NCBI RefSeq assembly: GCF_014654675.1
Contig: NZ_BNBC01000060.1
Span: forward strand, 1-53,714
Length of the DNA stretch: 53,714 bases
From: Streptomyces spiralis
Lineage (GTDB): Bacteria > Actinomycetota > Actinomycetes > Streptomycetales > Streptomycetaceae
Reading direction: 5' to 3'
Shown here: piece by piece, positions 15,945 to 23,501 of the stretch
Numbering within the stretch: the first letter of the stretch is position 1
Layout: every line of letters starts with the position of its first letter
Notes under the pieces: model-generated
Databases searched by the model: none
What the model was told of the DNA's origin: nothing
Seen by the model: only the letters and a program-made list of their open reading frames with translations
Translations under genes and position numbers: made by a program

Positions 15945-16765
15945 GGCGGGCGGCCCATGCCGCCGCCCTCGACGGTGAGGATGTGCCCGGAGATCCAGCG
16001 CGCCTTGTCGCCGGCCAGGAACAGGGCCGCGTACGCCGGGTCCCAGGGCGTCCCCTCCGTGCCGAGGACGATGGCGCGGCGGCGGGCGTCCCGGGCGTCG
16101 GCCGGGATGTTGCGGGCCGCCATCGATGACCAGATCGCCCCGATCTGTACGCAGTTGACGCGGATGCCGCGCGGTCCCAGCGTGCTCGCCGCGCCCTTGG
16201 TGAGGTTCTCCAGGCCGGCCTTGGCCACGCTGTAGACCATGCCGGGGCCGGGCCTGTGGGCACCCACGGAGGAGATGTTGACGATCGCGGACCCCTCCCC
16301 CATCACCGGCTCCGCGTGCCGGGTCATCAGCCAGGCGCTCTTGAGGTTGACGTCCATGAGGCGGTCCCAGTCGTCCGTGCCGACCTCGAAGAGACCGGAC
16401 CGTTCGCCGGAGGCCACATTGTTGACCAGGACGTCCAGGCGTCCGCCGAAGCGCTGCGCGCATACGGTGACGGCGCGCCGGCAGTCCTCGTCGCGCGTGG
16501 CGTCGGCGTCGACGCGGAAGGCCTGGCCGCCGTCCTTCAGGATCGCCTCGACGGTGCGGTCGGCGGCTTCCGGGTCGCGGTCCAGGACGGCGACGGCGGC
16601 TCCGTGCCGGGCGAAGACCCGGGCGATCGCATGGCCGACGCCGCCCTCGGGTCCGGTGAGTCCGGCCCCGGTGACAAGGGCGCCGCGGCCGCGCAGCCAC
16701 TGGCCGTCGGCGGCGGGGTCCGCGGCGGCGATCGGGTCGTCCGGGGCGTCGAAGTCGGCGGTCAC
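15938..16765 (-). CDS. SDR-family oxidoreductase
   Basis: A 275-aa short-chain dehydrogenase with a GTG start that overlaps the preceding stop as GTGA. The cofactor loop is GALVTGAGLTGPEGGVGHAI, with an unusually long Gly loop, followed by VLDRDPE, whose Asp suggests NAD(H). DADATRDED, VLVNNVASGE (NNVA in place of NNAG), IVNISSVGAH with the catalytic Ser, and YSVAK follow. The end GHILTVEGGGMG is typical. It lies in one leftward run with the UGSC genes upstream and the Rieske genes downstream, and probably oxidises or reduces an intermediate of that pathway. Confidence 0.88.
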   Translation of the reverse strand: MTADFDAPDDPIAAADPAADGQWLRGRGALVTGAGLTGPEGGVGHAIARVFARHGAAVAVLDRDPEAADRTVEAILKDGGQAFRVDADATRDEDCRRAVTVCAQRFGGRLDVLVNNVASGERSGLFEVGTDDWDRLMDVNLKSAWLMTRHAEPVMGEGSAIVNISSVGAHRPGPGMVYSVAKAGLENLTKGAASTLGPRGIRVNCVQIGAIWSSMAARNIPADARDARRRAIVLGTEGTPWDPAYAALFLAGDKARWISGHILTVEGGGMGRPPR

Positions 16766-17067
16766 TTGGCGGTCTCCTCACGGGTTACGCGGGTCGCGTC
16801 CGGGCCGAGGGCGTCGCTCGGGCCGAGCGGATCGTACGAGCCGAGGCTGTCATTCGGATACGTCACGTCGATGGACTCCGCGGGGATGCCGAGGGCCCGC
16901 CGCAGGATCTGCCGCAGGACGTCCTTGGGGACGAGGCAGTCGCCGCAGGTCCCGGGGTCGGCGGTGACGGTGATGTGCAGCCGGTCGCCGTCCTCGCGGG
17001 CGTCGAGATGGAAGCCGTCGGCCTCCAGGGTGCGGCGGACTTGCGCCAGCGCGTCGGTGTCGAGCAC
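16762..17067 (-). CDS. Small CGDC-motif protein of the UGSC operon, 101 aa
   Basis: The GTG start lies one base after the stop of the 373-aa gene, with AGGAGG in front. The folded part covers residues 1 to about 70: ALAQVRRTLEADGFHLDA, RLHITVTADPGTCGDCLVP and LRQILRRALGIPAESIDV. A CxxC pair (CGDC) sits between a beta strand and a helix. This recalls the NifU/iron-sulfur scaffold or thiol-exchange topology, but similarity is not strong enough to assign it. The C-terminal 30 residues are a low-complexity Gly/Pro/Leu tail (SLGSYDPLGPSDALGPD). Its constant company with UGSC proteins suggests a partner subunit. Confidence 0.7.
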   Translation of the reverse strand: MLDTDALAQVRRTLEADGFHLDAREDGDRLHITVTADPGTCGDCLVPKDVLRQILRRALGIPAESIDVTYPNDSLGSYDPLGPSDALGPDATRVTREETAK

Positions 17068-17068
17068 G

Positions 17069-18190
17069 TCAGGCCTCCTGGAGGGGGTTCGGGTCCGGTT
17101 CGCTGCGGACAATGGGGACGGCAGTGCCCGACCAGGCGCCGAAGATCCGGCCGACCATGGACATCGCGGCCCCGTGGGAGCCCGCCACGAGGACGGGGAT
17201 CGACTCGGGCGAGGGCAGGAACCGTACGAACTCCTCGCCGCCGGGGGCGTCGGGGGCGGTTCCGGTGGCGTACCGCACGCCGTTGTCCTCGCCGACCCCG
17301 TCCTTGCCGGCGCGGCGCAGGTCGGCGACGGTGCGGCCGGCGTGCTCGTACAGCCACTGCTGCACGTCGCGGCGGTCGTACCCGGCGTCCGCGAGCATGC
17401 GGGCGTGGTCGGGGCCGAGGACGAGGGCGCAGGCGGTGTGCCGGAAGATGATCGAGCCGGTGGCGGACATGGCGTCGGCGAGGTCCCACAGGACCTGTTC
17501 GGGGTCGGCGGTGTGCCGGTTGTCGACATAGGCGCAGGTGCGCAGGAGGGTGGCGGTGGCGGCGTCGGGGGTGCCGGCGCCGAGGCCGGTGCTCGCGGCG
17601 AGCGGCTCCCAGGGGCTGTCCTCCTCGTTCTCACCGATGCACAGCGTCCAGCGGCCCGGGACGCCCTGGGTGGACTGCTCGAGTCCGTGGGGGCGCAGCC
17701 CGAAGGCGTTGCGGACAATGAGGCCGAGGGCGCGGGCGACGGTGGCGTTGGCGCGGAAACCGGGGCCGAGGGCGCCGCCGGTGGAGTTGAAGCCGAGCTC
17801 CTTGCGGATGGGGCCGTTGACGACGATCAGCGGGGAGGGCCCGGAGGTGGACTGCCAGGCTCCGCCGCGCGCGGCCCGCTCGAGCATGAGCGCGTCCCAG
17901 GCGGCGAGGACGACCGGGAAGTGGGCTGGTGCGCAGCCGGCCATGGCCGCGTTGACGGCGGCGAGTTCGACGGTGCAGGACCGGCCGAGGTGCTCCATGC
18001 GGCCGATGACCTCGGCCGGGTCGCGGGGCGTCGTGGCGAGGAAGCGGTCGACGAGGGCGGGGGTGACGGGGACGAGCGGCAGCCCGTCGGACCACTCGCG
18101 CCCGTAGCCGTACTCGACGGCCTGTTGGGCGTGGTCGGCGTCGAAGGGGACCTCGATGCGGGGGGTGTGGGGGGTGCCGGGAGTGTTCAC
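17069..18190 (-). CDS. UGSC-associated conserved protein, 373 aa
   Basis: GTG start at 18190, overlapping the UGSC gene stop as GTGA. Conserved-looking parts are GREWSDGLPLVPVTPALVDR, then RDPAEVIGRMEHLGRSC, LAAVNAAMAGCAPAHFPVVL, QSTSGPSPLIVVNGPIRKEL, GFNSTGGALGPGFRANATV and WTLCIGENEEDSPWEPL. Later come HTACALVLGPDHARML and IPVLVAGSHGAAMSMVGRI. It is soluble, with no signal peptide. I recognise this as the large protein that travels with UGSC-motif proteins; its biochemical activity is not known to me. Two Cys, in GRSCTVEL and MAGCAP, could be functional. With the UGSC subunit it may form a thiol- or selenol-based enzyme. Confidence 0.75.
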   Translation of the reverse strand: MNTPGTPHTPRIEVPFDADHAQQAVEYGYGREWSDGLPLVPVTPALVDRFLATTPRDPAEVIGRMEHLGRSCTVELAAVNAAMAGCAPAHFPVVLAAWDALMLERAARGGAWQSTSGPSPLIVVNGPIRKELGFNSTGGALGPGFRANATVARALGLIVRNAFGLRPHGLEQSTQGVPGRWTLCIGENEEDSPWEPLAASTGLGAGTPDAATATLLRTCAYVDNRHTADPEQVLWDLADAMSATGSIIFRHTACALVLGPDHARMLADAGYDRRDVQQWLYEHAGRTVADLRRAGKDGVGEDNGVRYATGTAPDAPGGEEFVRFLPSPESIPVLVAGSHGAAMSMVGRIFGAWSGTAVPIVRSEPDPNPLQEA

Positions 18191-18831
18191 CGGGCGCCTC
18201 CGGTCACAGCGGTGTGAGCGGCGGTGGATGTGGTGCCGTCGCAGGCGCCCGGTCCGATGGCCCCCTGAGCGGCGGTCGCCGCGCCGGGGGCGGCGCAGGT
18301 CAGCCGGGCCACGATCGCCGGCAGGAGCTGCCGGGCGCGCTCCCGCACCTGGCCGGGGGTGAGGGAGGCCACGGGATGAGAGGTGGTCAGGTACGGGAAG
18401 TCGCCGTCCCCGGTGAGTTCGGCCATGGCGTCCGCGCTCGCGGTGAACGCGTCGGAGCAGATGACGGCAGTCGGCACCCCGTGGCGTTCGAGGAGGATGC
18501 CGTCGGCGACGGCGGAACCGCTGCACGAACCGCAGTCGCCGACGCCCGTGATCACGGCGTCGCAGCCGTCGGCGAGCTCGTGGAGGAGGCCGTCGGGCAC
18601 AGGCACGGCGAAGTTCCGCTTGGTGTACGGCACAAGGGCGGCGACGTGGTGCTCGGCGGTCAGCAGGGCGCCGAGTTCCTGGAGCAGCAGGGCCGCGTTG
18701 TGCTTGGTGTTCTCCAGCAGTCCGATGCGGGCTCCGCGCAGCCGGACGGCCGTCGAACGCGGGGCGGGCCGGCCGTCGTCGGGCGCGGCGGGGGAACTGC
18801 CTCCGGTGGGGTCAAGGATGGTGCTCGGCAC
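18187..18831 (-). CDS. UGSC-family protein (cysteine form)
   Basis: A 214-aa protein from a GTG with GGGAGGT upstream. Its centre reads AVITGVGDCGSCSGSAVADG: residues 100-103 are Cys-Gly-Ser-Cys, the position where selenoprotein relatives carry selenocysteine (Sec-Gly-Ser-Cys). The flanking ARIGLLENTKHNAALLLQEL and RHGVPTAVICSDAF resemble the alternating strand-helix pattern of Asp/Glu racemase-like folds. The C-terminal 30 residues are Ala/Thr/Gly-rich and probably disordered. It is the first gene of the leftward UGSC, 373-aa protein, 101-aa protein, SDR run. The family has no established reaction that I know of; context suggests a redox or C-X bond-cleaving step in aromatic catabolism. Confidence 0.8.
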   Translation of the reverse strand: MPSTILDPTGGSSPAAPDDGRPAPRSTAVRLRGARIGLLENTKHNAALLLQELGALLTAEHHVAALVPYTKRNFAVPVPDGLLHELADGCDAVITGVGDCGSCSGSAVADGILLERHGVPTAVICSDAFTASADAMAELTGDGDFPYLTTSHPVASLTPGQVRERARQLLPAIVARLTCAAPGAATAAQGAIGPGACDGTTSTAAHTAVTGGAR

Positions 18832-18911
18832 CAGTACCTCCCTGGTCGGGGCGGGACGCTCGCCGGATCAGCTTCTCATCGATATACGGCACTTGCTGTG
18901 ACGAGCGTGCA

Positions 18912-18930
18912 TCAATTCACCGACAATTGA
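18912..18930. promoter_or_regulatory. Inverted repeat in the UGSC operon promoter region
   Basis: TCAATT (18912-18917) and AATTGA (18925-18930) are perfect inverted copies with 7 bases between, in an AT-rich patch 80-100 bases upstream of the UGSC gene start. On the minus strand TTGACG precedes it at a promoter-like distance. It is a likely operator for the PaaX or IclR protein of this block. Confidence 0.5.
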
Positions 18931-19073
18931 TCGGCGGCGTCAAGGGGTGTGCGGCAGCCTTCGGGGCCTTCGGCCGACCGGCCGTGCCCCATGCAGACAG
19001 GCCGCCCGTGCGGCGTGCGGGCACGCCGGCGGCCCGCCCGGCACACGGCACGGTCGGGTCGGGCGTGTGCGGC

Positions 19074-20042
19074 CTACAGCTTCGCCAGGTCCGCCACGGT
19101 GTGGTGCGTCGCGAGCCCCGCGAGTTCCGCGTCGTGCAGCGCGATGAGCTGGCGCAGCCGGAACTCGGCGAGCGGTCCCAGCGCGTCGTACACCGCGACG
19201 AAGACGGCGCGGGCCGCCGCGAGCGGCCAGTGCGGCGGCAGCAGCTGGGGCGGCAGCGCCGGGTCGTGCGTCATCAGCACCCTCCACTCGGTGATGAGTT
19301 CGGTGCGGGCCCGCAGCGCTTCCGAGGGGCTGACGCCGCCGTCCTCGGCGCGCTTGCGCCACACGCCCCACCTCCGGGTGAACCGCTCGAAGGCCGCGGC
19401 CTGCGCATCGAGGTCCCAGGCCGAGAGGGGATCACCCGCGGCGGGCGTGAGCGCGGAGGGTGTGCCGGTGAACAACGTCGCGGTGGCCACGCCCAGTTCG
19501 GAGAGGACATCCCGCACCTCCTCCTCGCGCGCGTGCGGCGAGATCCACACGCCGTCGTAGAGGGGGGCGTAGCCGAGCCACCGGAGCTGTTCGCGCAGGG
19601 TGTGGCGGACGGCGCGCTGCTGTTCGGGAACGGAGAACGCGACGAGCGACCACCGGCCGTCCCACGTGCGCGCCGCGTCGTCGGTGCCGAAGGCGGCGAT
19701 GCGCCCGCCGGTGTCGGTGAAGTGGTCGACGGAGCGGGCACTGAGCCGGTAGTACGTGCGGCGGCCGCGCTTCTCGACGTCGAGGAGGCCGCGCCGGGAC
19801 TGCCGGCTCAGGGCGGCGCGCGCCCCGACCTCGCTCACTCCGAACTCGGCGAGGAGTGCCACGAGAGCGGCGGACGGCAGGGCCTCGGGGCGGTCGAACC
19901 AGTAGTCGCCGAGCAGCATCATGAGCAGGCGCTGGGGACCGCGAGCGCGTCCCGAGGCCTCGCCCGGGGGCGCCTCCGGCTCCGCCGCGTCGCCGGGCCC
20001 CGTGTCGAGGACGTCGCTGTCGGCTGACTCGGTCATGCACAT
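19074..20042 (-). CDS. PaaX-family transcriptional regulator
   Basis: A 322-aa protein with an N-terminal acidic extension. The PaaX winged helix follows: RLLMMLLGDYWFDRPEAL, then LVALLAEFGVSEVGARAALS, RQSRRGLLDVEKRGRRTYYR. The central PaaX domain includes WDGRWSLVAFSVPEQQRAVR and LRWLGYAPLYDGVWISPHAR, and the C-terminal domain includes HWPLAAARAVFVAVYDALGP. PaaX proteins repress phenylacetyl-CoA-type catabolism and are released by aryl-CoA thioesters. Here the upstream, co-directional gene encodes a PaaK-like ligase that could make such an inducer. GAGGAGG lies 11 bases before the ATG at 20042; a second ATG at 20036 is possible. Confidence 0.88.
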   Translation of the reverse strand: MCMTESADSDVLDTGPGDAAEPEAPPGEASGRARGPQRLLMMLLGDYWFDRPEALPSAALVALLAEFGVSEVGARAALSRQSRRGLLDVEKRGRRTYYRLSARSVDHFTDTGGRIAAFGTDDAARTWDGRWSLVAFSVPEQQRAVRHTLREQLRWLGYAPLYDGVWISPHAREEEVRDVLSELGVATATLFTGTPSALTPAAGDPLSAWDLDAQAAAFERFTRRWGVWRKRAEDGGVSPSEALRARTELITEWRVLMTHDPALPPQLLPPHWPLAAARAVFVAVYDALGPLAEFRLRQLIALHDAELAGLATHHTVADLAKL

Positions 20043-20063
20043 AACCTAGCTGTCCTCCTCGTA

Positions 20064-20168
20064 CGGTCAGCGGGCCCGGGGCTCCTGGTGCCCGCGCGGT
20101 CGGCGGCTCCCTGATGCTGATCCCACGCGGTCAGCGGCCCGGACGGCTCCCGGCCCCGCGCGGTCGGC
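20064..20168. repeat. 41-bp direct repeat spanning the ligase stop codon
   Basis: Two 41-bp copies (20128-20168 and 20064-20104) share about four fifths of their bases. Both start, read leftward, with GCCGACCGCGCGGG and end with GCTGACCG. The ligase stop TGA lies inside the first copy. The second copy supplies the CTGACC that could act as the -35 of the PaaX gene. Confidence 0.7.
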
Positions 20169-21456
20169 TGCCGTCGGCGACGTGTACGAGGCGGGTCTTC
20201 ATCTCGGACCGCCCGAGGGATCCGGGCGAGACGAGCCGGACCGAAGCGGGCACGCTCAGCCGGGACTTGACCAGCTGCTCCACCTCGGAGGCGAGCGTGG
20301 CGTCCGCCTCGTGCTTGCCCTGCTCCACCTCGATCCGCAGGGGTGGTTCGACGCGCGGTCCCGGGTGGTCGAGGAGGATCCGCAGGGCTCCGGTGGTGCG
20401 CGGGTGGAGGGCCTGGACGATGTCGCGCACCGCGGAGGGGAAGACGTTGACGCCGAGCACGATGAGCATGTCGTCGGTGCGTCCGACGCATCGGATCAGC
20501 GGGGCGCCGTCGGTGTCGCGGCCGGTGACGGTGACCCGGTCGCGGGTACGGAAGCGGACCAGCGGGCAGCTTCGGCGGTTCAGGGAGGTGTAGACGAGTT
20601 CGCCGCTCGCGCCGGGCTCGGCGGGGACGGTCTCGCCGGTGTCGGGGTCGATGAGCTCGACGAGCACGATGTCCTGGGCGGTCAGCCGCATCCCGCCGGC
20701 GCCCGGCGGCTCGGCGAAGATGATCGGCGCCATGTCGGCGTTGCCGAGCCCCTCGGTGACGGCCGCGCCCCAGTCCGCCTCGACCTGGGCGCGGAAGGCC
20801 GGCTCGCCGCCTCCCGGCTCCCCGCCCACGATGACCTTCCGCAGGCCGAACGCCCGCGGGTCGTGGCCGCGTTCGCGCAGGTACTCGGCGAGGTAGCGGG
20901 CGTACGACGGCGTGGAGTGCAGCGCAGTGACCCGCATCGACTGGAGGGCGAGCAGCGCCTTCTCGGAGGCGCCGGTGCCGATGGGGACGAGGGTGGCGCC
21001 GATCCGCTCGACGGCGTCGCGGACGGGCAGGCCGCCGACGAAGAGGGTCAGCCCGGAGCCGTGGATGACGATGTCGTCGCGGGTGAGCCCCTGGGTGCGC
21101 AGGGCGTGCGCGACGGCCTCGGTCCAGCCCTCGGCGTCGGAGCGGGTGACGCCGACCCAGCTGGGGCGCCCGGTGGTGCCGGTGGAGGCGTGCAGCCGGA
21201 TGACGTCGGCCATGGGGGCGGCGGCGTGCTCGCCGAGAGGCGGCGCTCCGGCCTGACTGTCACGGAGCAACTGCTTCTCGGTGAAGGGGAGCCGGTCCAG
21301 GTCGGCGGCGGTGCGGACGGCCGCGGGGTCGGCGCCGTGGCGTTCCCAGAGGCGGGCGTAGAACGGCGAGTGGGCGGTGACGTAGGCGAGTTGGGCGCGC
21401 AAGGCCGCGTCGGTGCGGTCGGCGGCGGACTCGGGGATGAAGCCGGGGACGGTCAT
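20131..21456 (-). CDS. PaaK-like aryl/acyl-CoA ligase (AMP-forming)
   Basis: A 441-aa protein of the phenylacetate-CoA ligase branch. RLPFTEKQLLRDSQ is the family entry motif and RLHASTGTTGRPSWVGVT is the P-loop-like AMP-binding motif. TPSYARYLAEYLRERG, VIVGGEPGGGEPAFRA, GLGNADMAPIIFAEPPG, LVRFRTRDRVTVT and IRCVGRTDDMLIVLGVNVFPSAV complete the core. The last motif contains the hinge between the two domains. It should activate an aromatic or related acid with ATP and CoA. It is transcribed leftward before the PaaX gene, with a consensus-like promoter 240 bases upstream. The last 15 residues (GSRPRGAGSRPGR) are encoded by a repeat. Confidence 0.87.
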   Translation of the reverse strand: MTVPGFIPESAADRTDAALRAQLAYVTAHSPFYARLWERHGADPAAVRTAADLDRLPFTEKQLLRDSQAGAPPLGEHAAAPMADVIRLHASTGTTGRPSWVGVTRSDAEGWTEAVAHALRTQGLTRDDIVIHGSGLTLFVGGLPVRDAVERIGATLVPIGTGASEKALLALQSMRVTALHSTPSYARYLAEYLRERGHDPRAFGLRKVIVGGEPGGGEPAFRAQVEADWGAAVTEGLGNADMAPIIFAEPPGAGGMRLTAQDIVLVELIDPDTGETVPAEPGASGELVYTSLNRRSCPLVRFRTRDRVTVTGRDTDGAPLIRCVGRTDDMLIVLGVNVFPSAVRDIVQALHPRTTGALRILLDHPGPRVEPPLRIEVEQGKHEADATLASEVEQLVKSRLSVPASVRLVSPGSLGRSEMKTRLVHVADGSRPRGAGSRPGR

Positions 21457-21910
21457 GGACGGCAGGTCCTTCCTCGCTGCGGGCGGGCGGTCCGATACCG
21501 GGACGGTTGCCGGGGCACGCGCGGTCGGCCGGTTGGAGAGCTGTGGTCGGAGAGTCGCGGGACGGGGGACCGGGGGGCGGGAATCGCGGGGCGGGAGTCG
21601 CGGTCGACAGGCAGCGGGCGGCGGTCACGGCGCTGCCTTCGGCTCAGCGCCCAGCCGTGTCACCGTCCTCTCCAGCTCAACGCCCGGACGCTTCCTCGTC
21701 CGGGAACCTATGCACATTCATGACAGCCGTCAACAGAAAAGCATGACGAGTGCATTGACATCCGTCAGAGCAAGCGTCTTCCATAAGCGTGGCGCAGGCC
21801 ACACGCTCCGCTGCGTCGAGCCGCTCTCGTCCCCGTCGGCGCCCCAACCCACATACTGCGCCGACCCCTTCGCAGCACGACCCGTACATGCGTGAGAAGG
21901 GACATCTCCC
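21457..21910. other. Divergent intergenic region between ligase and MFS genes
   Basis: No gene is evident. The half next to the ligase is G-rich with short degenerate GGGCGGGA repeats. The half next to the transporter contains AT-richer promoter-like sequence: a leftward promoter at 21705-21733, and on the plus strand a TTGACA at 21755 without a convincing -10. Confidence 0.6.
21705..21733 (-). promoter_or_regulatory. Leftward sigma-70-type promoter for the ligase gene
   Basis: Read on the minus strand, TTGACG (-35, 21733-21728) and TAGGTT (-10, 21710-21705) are separated by exactly 17 bases. Transcription would begin near 21698, leaving a leader of about 240 bases. Confidence 0.55.
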
Positions 21911-23359
21911 GTGCCCATCAGCCCTGCCCGCTCCAGAGGCAGTTCGGAGGTCGTCGACCTCGTCAACGCGCGCATCGACCGGCTGCCCCGCTGGGGCCTG
22001 GCCCGCGTCGCGTTCGTGACCCTGGGGCTCGCCTACTTCATCGACATCTACGACGTCACCATCGTGGGCTACACCCTCACGGCCATGACCGGCCACTTCC
22101 ACCTGAGCACCACCGAGGTGACGGTCATGCTCACCGGCAACGCCGTCACGACCGCACTGGGCGCCTTCCTCTTCGGCGCCCTCGGCGACGTCCTCGGCCG
22201 CCGCCGCACCTACATCGTCGGCATGGCGGCGCTCGGCCTCACCGCGCTGCTGTGCGCGCTCGCCTGGAACGCGCCGTCCCTCGTGGCCTTCCGCGTCCTC
22301 TCCGGTTTCGCCACCGGTGGCGGCCTGGCCGTCTGCACCTCGTACGTCCAGGAGTTCTCGCCCGCCAAGCGGCGCGGACGCTACGTCTCCATCACCGTGC
22401 TGGCCTCCAGCGTGGGCGGCCTGGGCGCGGCCCTGCTGTCCGGCTGGCTGGTCCCGCTGAGCGCCGACGGATGGCGCTGGGTCTACGGCGTGGGCGCGCT
22501 CGCCTTCGTCCTCCTCGTCGGCGCCCACCGCCGCATCCTCCCCGAGTCGGCGCGCTGGCTCGCCCTGAAGGGCCGTACGGCCGAGGCGTGCGCGATCGTC
22601 GACGCGATGGAGGAGCGGCTGCGCCGAGCCGGAGAAACCCTCACCGTGCCGATCGTCGAGGCGTCCGAGCACGCCCCCGAACGCTTCCCGATCGGTGCGC
22701 TGCTGAGGCCTCCGTATCTGCAGCGGCTGCTGGTCGCGGCCGCCTTCTGGTTCGGTGTGCAGTGGTCGGTCCGCGCCACGCTGACCTTCCAGCCCAGCAT
22801 CCTTTCCGAGTACGGCATGTCGCTGACCACAGTGACGACCATCACCGGCATCGGGCAGGTCCTGGGAATCTGCGGCTATCTGCTGATGCCGATGGTCGTC
22901 GACAAGGTCGAACGGCGCACGCTGATCGTGACGGGCCTGCTGATCGCGACGGCCAGCGCGGTGGTGATCGCGGTCGGGCACGGCAGCTTCCCCGCCTACC
23001 TGATCGCGGCCGTCATGCTGCACGGCTTCTCACCCCTGATCTTCGTACCGGGGTACAACTACGCGGCCGAGATCTTCCCGACGTACGCCCGCACCACCGG
23101 CGCCTCGCTGGCCGGCGCGCTGGGGCAGGTGGGCGGCATCGTGCAGTCGCTGGTGCTGGTCTCGGTGATCGCGGCCGTCGGTCCGGGCACCTCCCAGCTG
23201 CTGCTGGGCTCGGGATACGCCTTCGGCGCGCTCATCGTCTTCATCCTCGCCATCCCCACCACCGGGCGGGCGCTCAGCGCCATCAGCGCAGACCCCTCGG
23301 CCGCCCGCAGCACCTCCCCGGCCGACCAGAAGCCGACGGCCGTCGCTGAACCCTCCTGA
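21911..23359 (+). CDS. MFS transporter, aromatic-acid or sugar-porter type
   Basis: A 482-aa, 12-helix major facilitator protein. Helix 1 is FVTLGLAYFIDIYDVTIVGY, with an Asp pair as in aromatic acid:H+ symporters. The loop 2-3 signature is FGALGDVLGRRRTYIVG. The ESARWLALKGR segment and a large central loop precede the second six helices, and FVPGYNYAAEIFPTYARTTG carries the P-E-x-x-P-T-x-x-R motif. GTG start with AAGGG about 9 bases before it. It is the first rightward gene and probably imports the aromatic compound for the enzymes encoded after it. An array of short repeats follows the stop codon. Confidence 0.88.
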   Translation: MPISPARSRGSSEVVDLVNARIDRLPRWGLARVAFVTLGLAYFIDIYDVTIVGYTLTAMTGHFHLSTTEVTVMLTGNAVTTALGAFLFGALGDVLGRRRTYIVGMAALGLTALLCALAWNAPSLVAFRVLSGFATGGGLAVCTSYVQEFSPAKRRGRYVSITVLASSVGGLGAALLSGWLVPLSADGWRWVYGVGALAFVLLVGAHRRILPESARWLALKGRTAEACAIVDAMEERLRRAGETLTVPIVEASEHAPERFPIGALLRPPYLQRLLVAAAFWFGVQWSVRATLTFQPSILSEYGMSLTTVTTITGIGQVLGICGYLLMPMVVDKVERRTLIVTGLLIATASAVVIAVGHGSFPAYLIAAVMLHGFSPLIFVPGYNYAAEIFPTYARTTGASLAGALGQVGGIVQSLVLVSVIAAVGPGTSQLLLGSGYAFGALIVFILAIPTTGRALSAISADPSAARSTSPADQKPTAVAEPS

Positions 23360-23363
23360 GCCT

Positions 23364-23485
23364 TCCGAAGCGAACCCGAAGCCTTCCGAACCTGAACCCC
23401 TACGAGCCTGAAGCCGTCCGAACCTGAAGTCTGCCGAACCTGAAGTCTGCCGAACCTGAAGTCTGCCGAGCCTTCTGAGCCGACC
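23364..23485. repeat. 16-bp tandem repeats after the MFS stop codon
   Basis: CCGAACCTGAAGTCTG is repeated exactly three times at 23418-23433, 23434-23449 and 23450-23465. Degenerate copies (GCCTTCCGAA, CCGAACCTGAACCC, CCGAGCCTTCTGAGCC) fill both flanks and begin directly at the MFS stop. They fill almost the whole MFS-GMC gap. Confidence 0.85.
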
Positions 23486-23501
23486 CCTGGAGCCGACGCA
23501 C

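Noticed and set aside
18528..18543. Possible selenocysteine at the UGSC motif
   Set aside because: The codon at the first motif position is an ordinary Cys codon, not TGA, so this is the cysteine form.
21755..21790. TTGACA as promoter of the MFS gene
   Set aside because: No acceptable -10 element lies 16-18 bases downstream, so the MFS promoter was left unassigned.
23418..23465. CRISPR-like repeat array after the MFS gene
   Set aside because: The units are contiguous 16-bp tandem copies without spacers, so it is not a CRISPR array.
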